From assembly GCA_963795485.1 (NCBI GenBank), contig CAWCIL010000039.1:734302-798301 (forward strand): a stretch of 64,000 bases of DNA, written 5' to 3'. The notes under the pieces are model-generated. The model was given only the letters and a program-made list of their open reading frames with translations. It was not told the DNA's origin and searched no databases. Shown piece after piece: positions 9,034 to 17,440 of the stretch. The position numbers and the translations under genes are program-made. Origin of the DNA: AP-15 sp963795485. GTDB taxonomy: Bacteria; Pseudomonadota; Alphaproteobacteria; ATCC43930; CGMCC-115725. The stretch's first letter is position 1, and each line of letters opens with the position of its first letter.

Positions 9034-9492
9034 TTGCCAACCATCTTTGTCCTCAACGGTCCCAATCTAAACTTGCTCGGGGTCCGAGAACCGTCGGTTT
9101 ATGGAAGCGACACGCTCGCCGATATCGAGGAGCGCTGCCTCGCCCGCGCCGCAGCGCTCGATCTGCAGATCGACTTTCGGCAGACAAACCACGAGGGCCA
9201 GCTCATCGACTGGATCCAAGAGGCCCGGGAATCAGCCGAGGGCATCGTCCTGAACGCCGGCGCGCTGACCCATACCTCGGTGGCCGTGCTCGATGCGCTG
9301 TCCGCCGCCGGGCTGCCGGTCATCGAGGTGCATCTGTCAAACATCTTCCGGCGCGAGCGATTCCGTCACCATTCCTATGTGAGCCTCGCCGCCCGCGGCG
9401 TGATCTGCGGTTTGGGCGCCCACGGGTACGAGTTGGCGCTCGAGGCCGTTGCGAGCCTCATCGAGGACGAGCCCGGAGAGCCCACTCGGTGA
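9034..9492 (+). CDS. aroQ: Type II 3-dehydroquinate dehydratase
   Basis: Third step of the shikimate pathway: 3-dehydroquinate to 3-dehydroshikimate. 152 residues, normal for the dodecameric class II enzyme. Motifs are visible in order: VLNGPNLNLLGVREP followed by the catalytic Tyr (VYGSDT), NHEGQLIDWI, the NAGALTHTSVAVLDAL loop, IEVHLSNIFRRERFR with the catalytic His region, and the C-terminal ICGLGAHGYELAL. Start is TTG 9034, supported by GGGAG 7 bases upstream and by the conserved N-terminus PTIFVLNGPN beginning at codon 2. It opens the aroQ-accB-accC-aat operon; its stop overlaps the accB start (GTGA). Confidence 0.96.
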   Translation: MPTIFVLNGPNLNLLGVREPSVYGSDTLADIEERCLARAAALDLQIDFRQTNHEGQLIDWIQEARESAEGIVLNAGALTHTSVAVLDALSAAGLPVIEVHLSNIFRRERFRHHSYVSLAARGVICGLGAHGYELALEAVASLIEDEPGEPTR

Positions 9493-9935
9493 AGTTCGGC
9501 GCCCGCGGCCCGCTCCTGTCGCCCGATCCCGGCCTGATCCGCACGCTCGCCCTGCTACTGGCTGAGACCGGCTTGACCGAGATCGAATATGCGGTCGGCG
9601 ATCGCCGCATCCGCGTCGCACGCGGCTTGTCGACGGGCGGGCAGGCTGCGGTCACGGCCGCCGGTGCCCCGAACCCCGCCGCGGGCAGGCTTGCCGATCA
9701 TCCCGGCGCGGTGACGGCGCCGATGGTCGGAACCGCTTACCTCTCGCCGCAGCCCGGAGCTCCGGCTTTTGTCCGTCTCGGCGACGGCGTCGTCGAAGGT
9801 CAGCCGCTGCTGATCATCGAGGCGATGAAAGTCATGAACGAGATTCGGGCGCCGCGGCCGGGGCGAATCACGCAAATCCTGGTCGGCGACGCGCAGCCGG
9901 TCGAATATGGCACGGCGCTGATGCTGATCGAGTGA
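9489..9935 (+). CDS. accB: Biotin carboxyl carrier protein of acetyl-CoA carboxylase
   Basis: Carrier subunit that shuttles carboxybiotin between AccC and the AccAD transferase, for malonyl-CoA synthesis. 148 residues. The biotinylated lysine is in LIIEAMKVMNEI, within the C-terminal biotinyl domain (residues 75-148), after a variable Ala/Pro linker. The start is GTG 9489, overlapping the aroQ stop as GTGA; this gives an N-terminus (KFGARGPLLSPDPG...LALLLAETGLTEIEY) matching the helical dimerization region of AccB. Longer ORF starts inside aroQ are rejected. accC follows after 13 bp. Confidence 0.95.
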   Translation: MKFGARGPLLSPDPGLIRTLALLLAETGLTEIEYAVGDRRIRVARGLSTGGQAAVTAAGAPNPAAGRLADHPGAVTAPMVGTAYLSPQPGAPAFVRLGDGVVEGQPLLIIEAMKVMNEIRAPRPGRITQILVGDAQPVEYGTALMLIE

Positions 9936-9948
9936 CATTTCGCGATCG

Positions 9949-11292
9949 ATGTTCGAGAAGGTTCTCATTGCCAATCGCGGCGAGATCGCGCTCAGGATTC
10001 ACCGCGCCTGCCGCGAAATGGGGATCAAGACGGTCGCGGTGCACTCGACCGCCGACGCGCGCGCGATGAATGTTCGGCTGGCCGATGAGAGTGTTTGCAT
10101 AGGCCCACCCCCCGCGCGGGACAGCTACCTGAACGTCGCCGCCATCCTCTCCGCCGCGGAGATCACCGGCGCCGACGCGATCCATCCCGGGCTCGGCTTT
10201 CTCGCCGAGGATGCCGATTTCGCCGCAGCCGTCGAAGAGCACGGGTTCACCTTTATCGGCCCGGCGCCCGAGCACATCCGCCTGATGGGCGACAAGATCG
10301 CAGCCAAGACGGCGGCGGCACGGCTGGGCATGCCCACGGTTCCCGGCTCCGAGGGCGCAGTGCGAGAATTCGACGCAGCCGATGCTGCCGCCCGCGCGAT
10401 CGGCTATCCGGTACTGATCAAGGCGGTGGCAGGCGGCGGCGGCCGTGGCATGAAGGTCGCCCACGACCGCGCCGAGTTGGGCCGGATGCTGCCGCTCGCG
10501 CAACATGAGGCGGTGGCTTTTTTCAGACGGGGTGAGGTTTATCTCGAACGTTACTTCGACCGGCCGCGGCATATCGAGATCCAACTGCTCGGCGACGGCC
10601 AAGGCGGGGTCGTTCATCTCGGCGAGCGCGACTGCTCGTTGCAACGTTCGCATCAGAAGATGCTCGAGGAAACGCCCTCCCCGGCGCTCAACCCCGACGA
10701 GCGCGACCGGCTTTGCGCGCTGGCCGTTGCGGCGCTACGCGAGCTCGGTTACCGAAGCGCCGGCACCATTGAATTTCTGTATCAGGACGGCAAATTCTTT
10801 TTTATCGAGATGAATACACGGCTGCAAGTCGAGCATCCGATCAGCGAAATGATCAGCGGCATCGATATTGTCCGGGAGCAGCTGCGCATCGCCGACGGCG
10901 CGCCGCTCGGTTACCGGCAGGCTGAGATTCGGCTCTCCGGCCATGCGATCGAGTGCCGAATCAACGCCGAGAACCCGGACAGCTTTCGTCCGTCGCCAGG
11001 GCGGGTCATCGATTATCACGCCCCAGGGGGGCTCGGCGTGCGCGTCGACAGCGCGCTCTACCAGGGCTACGAGGTGCCGCCCTATTACGACAGCCTGGTG
11101 TCCAAGCTGATCATCCACGGCAAGACCCGAAACGAATGCTTGATGCGGCTGCGCCGCGCGCTCGAGGAGTATGTGATCGGCGGCATTGAAACGACCATTC
11201 CGCTGCACCAGCGCCTGGTCAACGCCGCCGATTTCATCAACGGCGACTATGACATCCACTGGCTCGAGCGGTTTGTCGGGCGGTCGGCATGA
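9949..11292 (+). CDS. accC: Biotin carboxylase subunit of acetyl-CoA carboxylase
   Basis: ATP-dependent carboxylation of the AccB biotin. 447 residues, the family norm. It has the N-terminal FEKVLIANRGEIALRIHRACRE, the Gly-rich ATP loop KAVAGGGGRGMKVAH, the EKYFD-equivalent YLERYFDRPRHIEIQLLGD, the biotin/bicarbonate region IGERDCSLQRSHQK (here LGERDCSLQRSHQK), and the metal/ATP stretch FFIEMNTRLQVEHPISE. Its TGA overlaps the ATG of aat (ATGA), so the two are translationally coupled. It is intact, in contrast to several neighbours in the first 25 kb. Confidence 0.97.
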   Translation: MFEKVLIANRGEIALRIHRACREMGIKTVAVHSTADARAMNVRLADESVCIGPPPARDSYLNVAAILSAAEITGADAIHPGLGFLAEDADFAAAVEEHGFTFIGPAPEHIRLMGDKIAAKTAAARLGMPTVPGSEGAVREFDAADAAARAIGYPVLIKAVAGGGGRGMKVAHDRAELGRMLPLAQHEAVAFFRRGEVYLERYFDRPRHIEIQLLGDGQGGVVHLGERDCSLQRSHQKMLEETPSPALNPDERDRLCALAVAALRELGYRSAGTIEFLYQDGKFFFIEMNTRLQVEHPISEMISGIDIVREQLRIADGAPLGYRQAEIRLSGHAIECRINAENPDSFRPSPGRVIDYHAPGGLGVRVDSALYQGYEVPPYYDSLVSKLIIHGKTRNECLMRLRRALEEYVIGGIETTIPLHQRLVNAADFINGDYDIHWLERFVGRSA

Positions 11293-11963
11293 GCCGAACA
11301 GAGCGGTTTCGCCTGACCCCCGACATTCTGCTCGAGGCTTATGCCGCCGGGGTCTTCCCGATGGCGGAATCGGCCAATGATCCCGAGCTGTTCTGGGTCG
11401 ATCCGCAGCGTCGTGGCATTATTCCGCTCGACGGCTTTCACGTCCCGCATCGGCTGCGCCGCCTAGTGCGGCAGGGCCGGTTTGAGATCCGCTGCGACGA
11501 GGCCTTTGAGGAAGTCGTTCGCGGTTGCGCTAAGGCCACCGAAAAACGCCCCAACACCTGGATTAACGAGGAGATCGTGCGGCTCTATGGCGCGCTGTTC
11601 GCCCGCCAGGCGGCGCACAGCGTCGAATGCTGGCGCAACAGCCGATTGGTGGGCGGGCTTTACGGCGTCTCGATCGGCGCTGCGTTTTTCGGCGAGAGCA
11701 TGTTCAGCCGGGAGACCGATGCAAGCAAGGTGGCCCTCGTGCATCTGGCGGCTCGGCTGCGGCTAGGCGGCTACTGCCTGCTCGACACCCAGTTCCTAAC
11801 CCCGCATCTGGCGCGCTTCGGTGCGATCGAGATCACCCGCAACCGCTATCGCCGCCTACTCGCTGCAGCCCTGGGCTACTGCGCGTCCTTCCCGGTGTCA
11901 CTGCCGGAAGATGCGGACGGCGGACCGCTCGCCGCCTTGCAGTCGAGCAGGATCACATCGTAG
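11289..11963 (+). CDS. aat: Leucyl/phenylalanyl-tRNA-protein transferase
   Basis: N-end rule enzyme that adds Leu or Phe to proteins with N-terminal Arg or Lys, marking them for ClpAPS. 224 residues. Motifs visible: LLEAYAAGVFPMAE, FWVDPQRRGIIPLDGFHVP, WINEEIVRLY, GGLYGVSIGAAFFGESMFSR and LDTQFLTPHLARFGAIEI. The start overlaps the accC stop. Its 3' end runs 88 bp antisense into the DUF2155 gene on the other strand, an unusually long convergent overlap, but both reading frames end in family-typical sequence. Confidence 0.95.
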   Translation: MSRTERFRLTPDILLEAYAAGVFPMAESANDPELFWVDPQRRGIIPLDGFHVPHRLRRLVRQGRFEIRCDEAFEEVVRGCAKATEKRPNTWINEEIVRLYGALFARQAAHSVECWRNSRLVGGLYGVSIGAAFFGESMFSRETDASKVALVHLAARLRLGGYCLLDTQFLTPHLARFGAIEITRNRYRRLLAAALGYCASFPVSLPEDADGGPLAALQSSRITS

Positions 11964-12331
11964 ACCGGGTTCTCCAATGACGATAGCGCGGGGCTCTGTG
12001 CGAACATCCACCCGCTGAAGCGCCTGACGTTGTCTTCGCCGGGGCGGACCTCGTCGATCTGCAGGAAGGCGGCGCTTTCGGGCTTGTCTTCGGGCGGGTT
12101 CTTCTCGCAGTCGCGCACGGTGATCGACAGGCTGCCGAACCGCACTGTCTTGCCCACCGGCGCCTCGATTTCGGAGACGCGCGCGGTAATCTTGTCGAGC
12201 CCTTGCAGCACCGCCATCGGCTCCGAGATCATGTCGGTGTCCGCCGCTCGGACCGACGCCGAGGTCAGCATCGACGCCAGCGCGAGCCCAATTACGAAAG
12301 CGCCGCCGGGGTTGCGTCTGCGGAGGTTCAA
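11876..12331 (-). CDS. DUF2155 exported protein
   Basis: Alphaproteobacterial DUF2155 family: AVLQGLDKITARVSEIE, then FGSLSITVRDCEKNPPEDKPESAAFLQIDE and SGWMFAQSPALSSLENPVYDVILLDC. The two conserved cysteines are those of RDC and LDC and could form a disulfide. The N-terminus has Arg residues, a hydrophobic core and an SVRA-A cleavage site, so it is periplasmic or envelope-attached. TTG 12331 gives the best signal peptide; an upstream TTG (12382) adds 17 basic residues. The neighbour aat is the usual companion of this family. Function is unknown. Confidence 0.82.
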   Translation of the reverse strand: MNLRRRNPGGAFVIGLALASMLTSASVRAADTDMISEPMAVLQGLDKITARVSEIEAPVGKTVRFGSLSITVRDCEKNPPEDKPESAAFLQIDEVRPGEDNVRRFSGWMFAQSPALSSLENPVYDVILLDCKAASGPPSASSGSDTGKDAQ

Positions 12332-12384
12332 GCTCTTCTGCCCTTTCCCCAAGAGCTTGCGCCGGTGCCTCGCGGACCGCAATG

Positions 12385-13241
12385 GCCTCCTCGCGCTCGC
12401 AAGAGACGGGCGCGCTCAACCACCGGCACGTCGATCATCTTGCCGTCGATGGCAATCGCGGCGACACCCTCCGCCAGCGCAGTGTCATAGGCGGCGAGCA
12501 CCCGGCGCGCTTGATCGAGCTCTTCCGCAGTCGGGCGGAGCTCCTCGTTCAGGACCGCCATTGGGTTCGGATAGATGACCGAGGCGCCGATAAAGCCGAA
12601 CCGCCGCGGCGGCGGATCGTCTGGCGGAAGCCGTCGAGATCGTGGAACTCGGCGATCGAGCCGATAAAGCCCAACGGCATGATGCCGGCGGCGCGGGCGG
12701 CGAACATCGCTGTCTGCTTCGGCATCGACTGCGCCTCGGAATCGGGGTGAATGCCGGCTGAGGTGGCGAAATCCTCCTCACCTAGATTTAGGCCGACAAG
12801 CCGCGGGTGGGCGTGGGCGATCTCGGCGATACGTAAGAACCCCGCCTCGGTCTCGACCATTGGGATGAGCCGGGTGGTGCCGGGGGGTCATGCCGCGCTC
12901 GGCCTCGACCTCGTCAACGGTCTCGGCGAGCAGGCCGACGTGCTCCGGGCTGTCGGTCTTGGGCAGGGCCAGCGCCGGCATGGCGGGACCGACCGACGCC
13001 TCAATGGCGCGCACCGACCTGCGCAACGGCCCGTTGATGCGGACGACGACATCGGCGCCACCGCGCGCAACCTTCCCGCCCGCCTCGGGCGCCAAAGTCC
13101 GGTCATTTTCCGAGGCAGCGACGCTGTCTTCGAGATCGAAGATGATGGCGTCGGCGCTGCGCCAGGCGGCACCCTCGACAAAGCGTCGCGTCCCGGCACA
13201 ACAATAGCGAGCGCCACACCGGGCAGCGCCGATGCGGTCAT
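12385..13241 (-). pseudogene. HpcH/HpaI (CitE-like) CoA-ester lyase, multiply frameshifted
   Basis: TIM-barrel lyase of the citrate lyase beta / malyl-CoA lyase group, broken in at least three places. ATG 13241 overlaps the stop of the CaiB-like gene (TATGA). The signature RSLLFVPG is split by a shift inside it. The Mg/acid region DAIIFDLEDSVAASEN is in one frame, PRLVGLNLGEEDFATSAG with GSIAEFHDLDGFR in another, and the C-terminal AIAIDGKMIDVPVVERARLL in a third. Every segment is recognisable in order, so the lesions are indels without large deletions. It lies in a decayed three-gene operon with the CaiB and OFA genes. The exact substrate (malyl-, citramalyl- or citryl-CoA type) is not decidable. 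Confidence 0.78.
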
Positions 13242-13780
13242 AGCCCATCTCCGGAGACGAAGATGATCCCGTCGTGCGCAAGGCCTTGAATCTGCGCATG
13301 GTCGAGGGCGAGCCCGACCAGGATCTCGGCAGTCTGCTGGCCTAATGACGAGGCTGGACGGCGCAGCCTTCAAGATGTGTCGGAGAGCCTCGGGATCACG
13401 TCGCGCATCAGGTAGGCCCCCAACTCGTGGTCGGGAAGGTCGACCAGGATCTCGCGCGCGAGCACGTGCGGATCGGCGATGAACTGGTCGATGGCGTAGA
13501 CCGGCGCCGTGCTAGCCTCGGCGGGAGCAAAAATTGTCATGTTCTCAGCGAGGCTGCGCATCCATCACGGAGCGATCGGCGCCCCGCACGCCTCGGCGTT
13601 CCTGACCTGGTCGCTGTTGGTACGAAACGCGGGTCGGCGATCATGTCGTCGCGGCCGATCGCGCGGAACATCCGCTCGGCCATCGCCTAGATCGACGCGG
13701 CGATACCGATACAGCAGCCATCGTTGTCCGAAACACCTTGGTGGCAACGTCATCTCCGAGCGGCTACCGGTGCGCTCGCT
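13238..13780 (-). pseudogene. CaiB/BaiF family III CoA-transferase, C-terminal remnant
   Basis: Only the C-terminal half or less remains. Readable pieces in order: NDGCCIGIAASI, then an in-frame TAG, AMAERMFRAIGRDDMIADPRF, a shift, then APVYAIDQFIADPHVLAREILV and LMRDVIPRLS, a shift, and ILVGLALDHAQIQGL. These are the small domain and C-terminal segments of family III CoA-transferases. The N-terminal CoA-binding domain is absent; the DNA upstream passes into the OFA transporter remnant, implying a deletion that joined the two genes. The last codons overlap the start of the CitE-like gene. Confidence 0.75.
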
Positions 13781-13849
13781 ACAGCGGCGGCCGCCCCGCC
13801 TTTCGCGAGTGCTGCGAATCGGTGACGGCGAACGGCTACCGCGAACGGG

Positions 13850-14612
13850 CACTGAGCTAGGCGCAGCCCAAATTGCGGTGTCTTCAGCGTAGTCAACGTG
13901 GACGTTCTCGGTCGCGACCAGTCGGATCGATTGCGCCGGCGCCACGTAACCGGCGGGCACCTAGCCCGGCGGCGGAACGCGCACGATCGCAGCGCCGACC
14001 ATCATGAAGCAGAGATCCCTAGGACGATAGAGGTTTCGGCGACCCCGACATGGGCCGCCGTTGAGAACTTGCCCATAAGCTGGACCGAGAGTGGCGCAGC
14101 GATCAAGACGCCGCCCCCAAATCCAATGATCGCCATCCCGGCCGCCATCACGCGGCGATCGGGAAACCATCTGATCAGGGTCAATACCGGCGAAATGTAG
14201 CCGATGCCGAGCCCAAAGCCACCCACTACACCGTAGCCGAGATAGTTGATTCAGACAATATGCATATAGATGCCGATCGCCGATACGATGAAGCCACCGG
14301 CCCAACACAGCGCGGCGGTGAACATTGCCCGACGCGGACCGGCCTCCTCGACCGAGGGGCCCAGGAGGGCAGCGGAAAACCCGAGAACAAAGATCGCTAG
14401 GCTAAAGATCCAGCCGAGTGGGTCGCCTTCCGGTCGCCGGGCGCTGATCGGATGACGCCGATCAGCCGAGTCATTGGTAGGTTGAACACACTGAACGCAT
14501 GGGCCTGACCGATGCACAGATGGACGCAAAGTGCTGCCGGCGGAATCAACCAACGGCTCTAGCCGGGCGGCGCAACGATGCGCTCCTTGTCGAGGAGTAA
14601 AAAAATCGACAT
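13850..14612 (-). pseudogene. OFA-family (oxalate/formate antiporter-like) MFS transporter, N-terminal half
   Basis: Major facilitator remnant. ATG 14612 with GGAGG 7 bases upstream starts MSIFLLLDKERIVAPPG, followed by an in-frame TAG. Then come RWLIPPAAL, CIGQAHAFSVFNLPMTRLIG, and, after shifts, IFSLAIFVLGFSAALLGP, GGFGLGIGYISPVLTLIRWF with PDRRVMAAGMAIIGFGGG, and VGVAETSIVLGI. The pattern GLGxGYISP...KWFPDRRG is characteristic of the OFA family. After about TLKTPQFGLRLAQC the transporter frame ends and the CaiB remnant takes over, so helices 7-12 are lost. It had a normal ribosome site, so it was once an expressed first gene of the operon. Confidence 0.76.
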
Positions 14613-14853
14613 GGGTTTTCCTCCCCCATTACCATTGTCGCGGGTGCGTCTTGCGGCACCTTGCGGCCCGTCGAAGTATACGATCCTGTCGATCGCGAAA
14701 CATTCTGCCAAAATATTTAGAACATGAAATTTCGCTTGCGCCGGAGCAGCAGAAGCACCATCCAATTCAGTCCTCACAGCAATTTCGACGCCGCAACGCG
14801 ACAGCGCTGCGGCCCCGGCTTGCAGCGACACGAGCATCGTGCCAGAGTTAACC
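14613..14853. other. Divergent intergenic region between OFA remnant and chpT
   Basis: About 240 bp that would hold the divergent promoters of the dead OFA operon and of chpT. A TTAA tetramer (half of a CtrA box) lies just before the chpT ATG at 14849-14852, but no second TTAA follows at 7-nt spacing. No RNA gene was seen. Confidence 0.4.
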
Positions 14854-15474
14854 ATGATCGGCACGCTCGACATGCGAGTGCTAGAGTTGCTGACGGCGCG
14901 GCTGTGCCACGAGCTGAGCGGGCCGATCGCCGCTGTCGGGAATGGTGTCGAGCTGCTCGCCGAGGCCGACGCAGATTTTGCGAGCGAGGCTCTGCCGCTC
15001 ATTGCGGACAGCGCGCGGCGCGCTGCCAACCGGCTGCGATTTTACCGTTTCGCCTACGGTTTCGGAGACGATGCCCCGGTCGCGGGACCAGCCCCTTGCG
15101 ATTTAGCCGCAATGTATTTCAATGGGATGCCGATCGCGTGCGATTATGCCGAAAAGGTGAGCGCACTGCCGCTCGCGAAGCAGAAGCTCGGCTGCAACCT
15201 GATTCTGGTCGGAGCCGAGGCGCTAATTCGCGGCGGCCGTCTTGCGCTGGATGTCACATGCGCAGGCCTACAGCTCGAAATGGTTGGTGAAGCCGTCTCG
15301 TTGGCCTCGGAGCAAGCTTTGGCGCTGCGGCTCGAAACGTCGGTCGCAGCGCTCACTCCGCGTACCGTGAACGCCTACTTCGCAGGCCTGCTCGCGCGCG
15401 TCCTGGGTTGGCGCCTGACCGACGCCGAGGCTGGGCCCGGGCGAGCTCGCCTGTTTACGATCGCCTGCGCCTAA
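14854..15474 (+). CDS. chpT: ChpT-like histidine phosphotransferase
   Basis: Cytoplasmic phosphotransferase of the CckA-ChpT-CtrA/CpdR phosphorelay. 206 residues. The phospho-accepting histidine is in LLTARLCHELSGPIAAVGNG, matching the H-E/D-L-x-S/N-P-x-x-A-x-x-N-G helix of ChpT. The rest is a degenerate GHKL-like domain (LEMVGEAVSLASEQALAL) without ATP-binding boxes, as expected for ChpT. ATG 14854 is favoured; a GTG five codons earlier is possible. It is tail to tail with ctrA: its TAA and the ctrA TAG share two bases (CTAA). The partner pair being adjacent supports the assignment strongly. Confidence 0.88.
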   Translation: MIGTLDMRVLELLTARLCHELSGPIAAVGNGVELLAEADADFASEALPLIADSARRAANRLRFYRFAYGFGDDAPVAGPAPCDLAAMYFNGMPIACDYAEKVSALPLAKQKLGCNLILVGAEALIRGGRLALDVTCAGLQLEMVGEAVSLASEQALALRLETSVAALTPRTVNAYFAGLLARVLGWRLTDAEAGPGRARLFTIACA

Positions 15475-16229
15475 GCCGCGGCCGTTCCGTGGCTCGGCTC
15501 GACGGCATCCTGGCTTGGCGCCTGAACGCTCACGCTCCCTGTTCCGACGGGTTCTGGCACGTCGCGCAGCACATAGCCCCGACCCCAAACGGTTTCGATG
15601 TAGTGCTTACCGCCGGTGGCCTGCGCCAGCTTCTTACGCAGCTTGCAAACGAAGACGTCGATGATCTTTAATTCCGGTTCGTCCATTCCGCCATAAAGAT
15701 GATTGAGGAACATCTCCTTGGTCAGCGTTGTCCCTTTGCGCAGGCTGAGCAGTTCGAGTATGCCGTATTCTTTGCCGGTCAGATGCACAGGTCGTTCGTC
15801 AACTTCAACGATGCGGGCATCGAGATTGACCATGAGTTTGCCGGTGCGGATGACGGATTCCGAATGACCCTTCGAGCGGCGAACGATCGCATGGATGCGC
15901 GCCACTAGCTCGCGGCGATCGAACGGCTTGGTCAGAAAGTCGTCGGCACCGAAGCCCAGGCCCTTGAGCTTGTGGTCGAGCGCCGCGAGGCCCGAAAGTA
16001 TCAGAATTGGGGTGTGCACGCGTGCTGCCCGCAGGCGACGCAGCACTTCGTATCCATCTATGTCCGGAAGCATCAAGTCGAGGAGAATGATGTCGTAATC
16101 ATAGAGCTTCCCGATTTCCAGCCCGTCCTCGCCGAGATCGGTGGTATCGCAGATAAAATTTTCTTTTCTCAGCATCAGCTTGATGCTGGCGGACGTGGCC
16201 AGGTCGTCCTCGACGAGAAGCACGCGCAT
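15471..16229 (-). CDS. ctrA: Cell cycle response regulator CtrA
   Basis: OmpR-type master regulator of the alphaproteobacterial cell cycle and motility. 252 residues. The receiver domain starts MRVLLVEDDLATSASIKLML; the phosphorylated Asp is in YDIILLDLMLPDIDG and the conserved Lys in FLTKPFDRREL. The winged-helix domain contains VHLTGKEYGILELLSLRKG, KEMFLNHLYGG and KIIDVFVCKLRKKL, nearly diagnostic for CtrA. The C-terminus ends in Thr-Ala-Ala-Ala; a terminal Ala-Ala is the ClpXP degradation signal of Caulobacter CtrA. ATG 16229 has GGAGG 6 bases upstream; the longer ORF start is rejected. Upstream TTAA tetramers at 16276 and 16296 are spaced 16 nt, not a canonical 7. Confidence 0.95.
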   Translation of the reverse strand: MRVLLVEDDLATSASIKLMLRKENFICDTTDLGEDGLEIGKLYDYDIILLDLMLPDIDGYEVLRRLRAARVHTPILILSGLAALDHKLKGLGFGADDFLTKPFDRRELVARIHAIVRRSKGHSESVIRTGKLMVNLDARIVEVDERPVHLTGKEYGILELLSLRKGTTLTKEMFLNHLYGGMDEPELKIIDVFVCKLRKKLAQATGGKHYIETVWGRGYVLRDVPEPVGTGSVSVQAPSQDAVEPSHGTAAA

Positions 16230-16299
16230 GATAGCCTCCGGGGTCTGCCGGCAACCGGGGCCGGCGCTGTCGTGGTTAATCATCATTCCAAGTAGTTAA

Positions 16300-16960
16300 C
16301 ATAACGTATACCGAGAGTCCAGGTTCGACATGATAACCCAGCATGGCCTCCAGTCGAAGCAGTCGGGCAACGGTCGTCATATCCCGATGATCAGCGCTAG
16401 CTGGTCACTGGCAGACCACCGTGCCATCGCGAGGTTTGCCCAGGGCACCTGCAGAAATATGCGCAACGAGTTTCCGCCATATCCCCCACCGAGGGTCGAG
16501 GACCCCGACAGCAATCGGATGCAGCGATAACCGGGACCCAGGACCATGGGTATTCCCGAATTGTTCTTACCTTGCAACATTGGCGACAATGGGACATCCC
16601 GTGGTCAATGGTGAACCGCGTGCTCGATCGCCGCTCTGGGTAGAAAGAGCGTTAATGGATGGCGGCGCTCGCGATGTGTGAACCGGTTCACGCAGAGCGA
16701 CAAAAAATTAATATGGTCGCCGTCACTCGTACCCGGCATCCCGACGGTCGGCCCGGTGGGCGGCGATGCGCCCGAAACGTCGAGAGCCTGCCTGCGCCAG
16801 CGATGCCGTAAATGCATTAACCTGGCGGTGCAACAGATGGTCTGCCAAGACGGAACCGACCCCGTTCCGGGGCGTCGCTCCGGCGTTTTCAAAGCGCGCT
16901 GTCTATCACTCCCCGCTGATCGCGGCGGCCATCTTTGGCGCGTATGTTGTGCTCTGCACC
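16300..16960. other. 660-bp region upstream of ctrA without a recognisable gene
   Basis: Several short frames are open on both strands but none has a family motif, a good ribosome site or plausible composition. The first part should hold the ctrA promoter. A 14-bp perfect palindrome lies at 16678-16691, next to an A/T-rich AAAAAATTAATATGG. The right end passes directly into the D-aminoacylase remnant, whose 5' two thirds are missing. Confidence 0.45.
16678..16691. promoter_or_regulatory. 14-bp perfect palindrome, possible operator
   Basis: GTGAACCGGTTCAC is a perfect dyad immediately followed by an A/T-rich tract. Its size suits a LacI/GntR-like dimer site. It precedes the decayed aminoacylase remnant and may be a leftover operator of it. 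No regulator gene is present nearby. Seen by eye only; the chance of a 14-bp dyad in 64 kb is not negligible. Confidence 0.3.
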
Positions 16961-16964
16961 ATTA

Positions 16965-17440
16965 CAGGTAACCGGGTTTATCGGCCGCTTCTTCAATGCG
17001 GTCAATTCCGGCGTCGAGCCACTGATCAAGCACCAAGCCGCGGTGATCGCGCTGTCCGACGCCGGCGCGCATCTCGCCTATCTGTGCGATGGTGGGTTTG
17101 GGCTCTACTTCCTCGGTCATTGGGTGCGCGAACGAGGTGCGTTCGATCTCCCCTAGGGGGTGCGCCGCTTGATCCGCCATCAGGCCGGGCTTTACGGCAT
17201 CCCCGATCGCGGCCGGATCGCGGCCCCGCGCCTGCGCCGACCTGCTGCTCGTCGATCCCGCCACGGTCGGCATCTCGGCGTCGCGCCGGGTCAATGACCT
17301 TCCGGGTGCCGGCCCGCGCACAATCCGTGATCCGCGCGGCGTCCACGGCGTCTTCGTCAATGGGACCAGAGTATTCGACGGCACGGCTTACGAGAGGCTC
17401 GACAAAGGCCCCGGGCAGTTTCTCGACCGCTTTCTCGATA
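16965..17440 (+). pseudogene. N-acyl-D-amino-acid deacylase, C-terminal remnant
   Basis: End of a D-aminoacylase-type amidohydrolase. Readable parts: LIKHQAAVIALSDAGAHLAY (the DAGAH metal motif), GFGLYFLGHWVRERGAFDLP then an in-frame TAG, VRRLIRHQAGLYGIPDRGRIA, a shift, then CADLLLVDPATVGISASRRV, RTIRDPRGVHGVFVNGTRVF and ERLDKGPGQFLDRF, the normal tail of the family. The N-terminal two thirds, with the first metal site, are absent. The final frame continues without a stop into the monooxygenase remnant, so the two tails are fused. Confidence 0.75.

Noticed and set aside
16270..16300. CtrA box (TTAA-N7-TTAA) in the ctrA promoter
   Set aside because: Two TTAA tetramers exist but are 16 nt apart, so only half-sites can be claimed.
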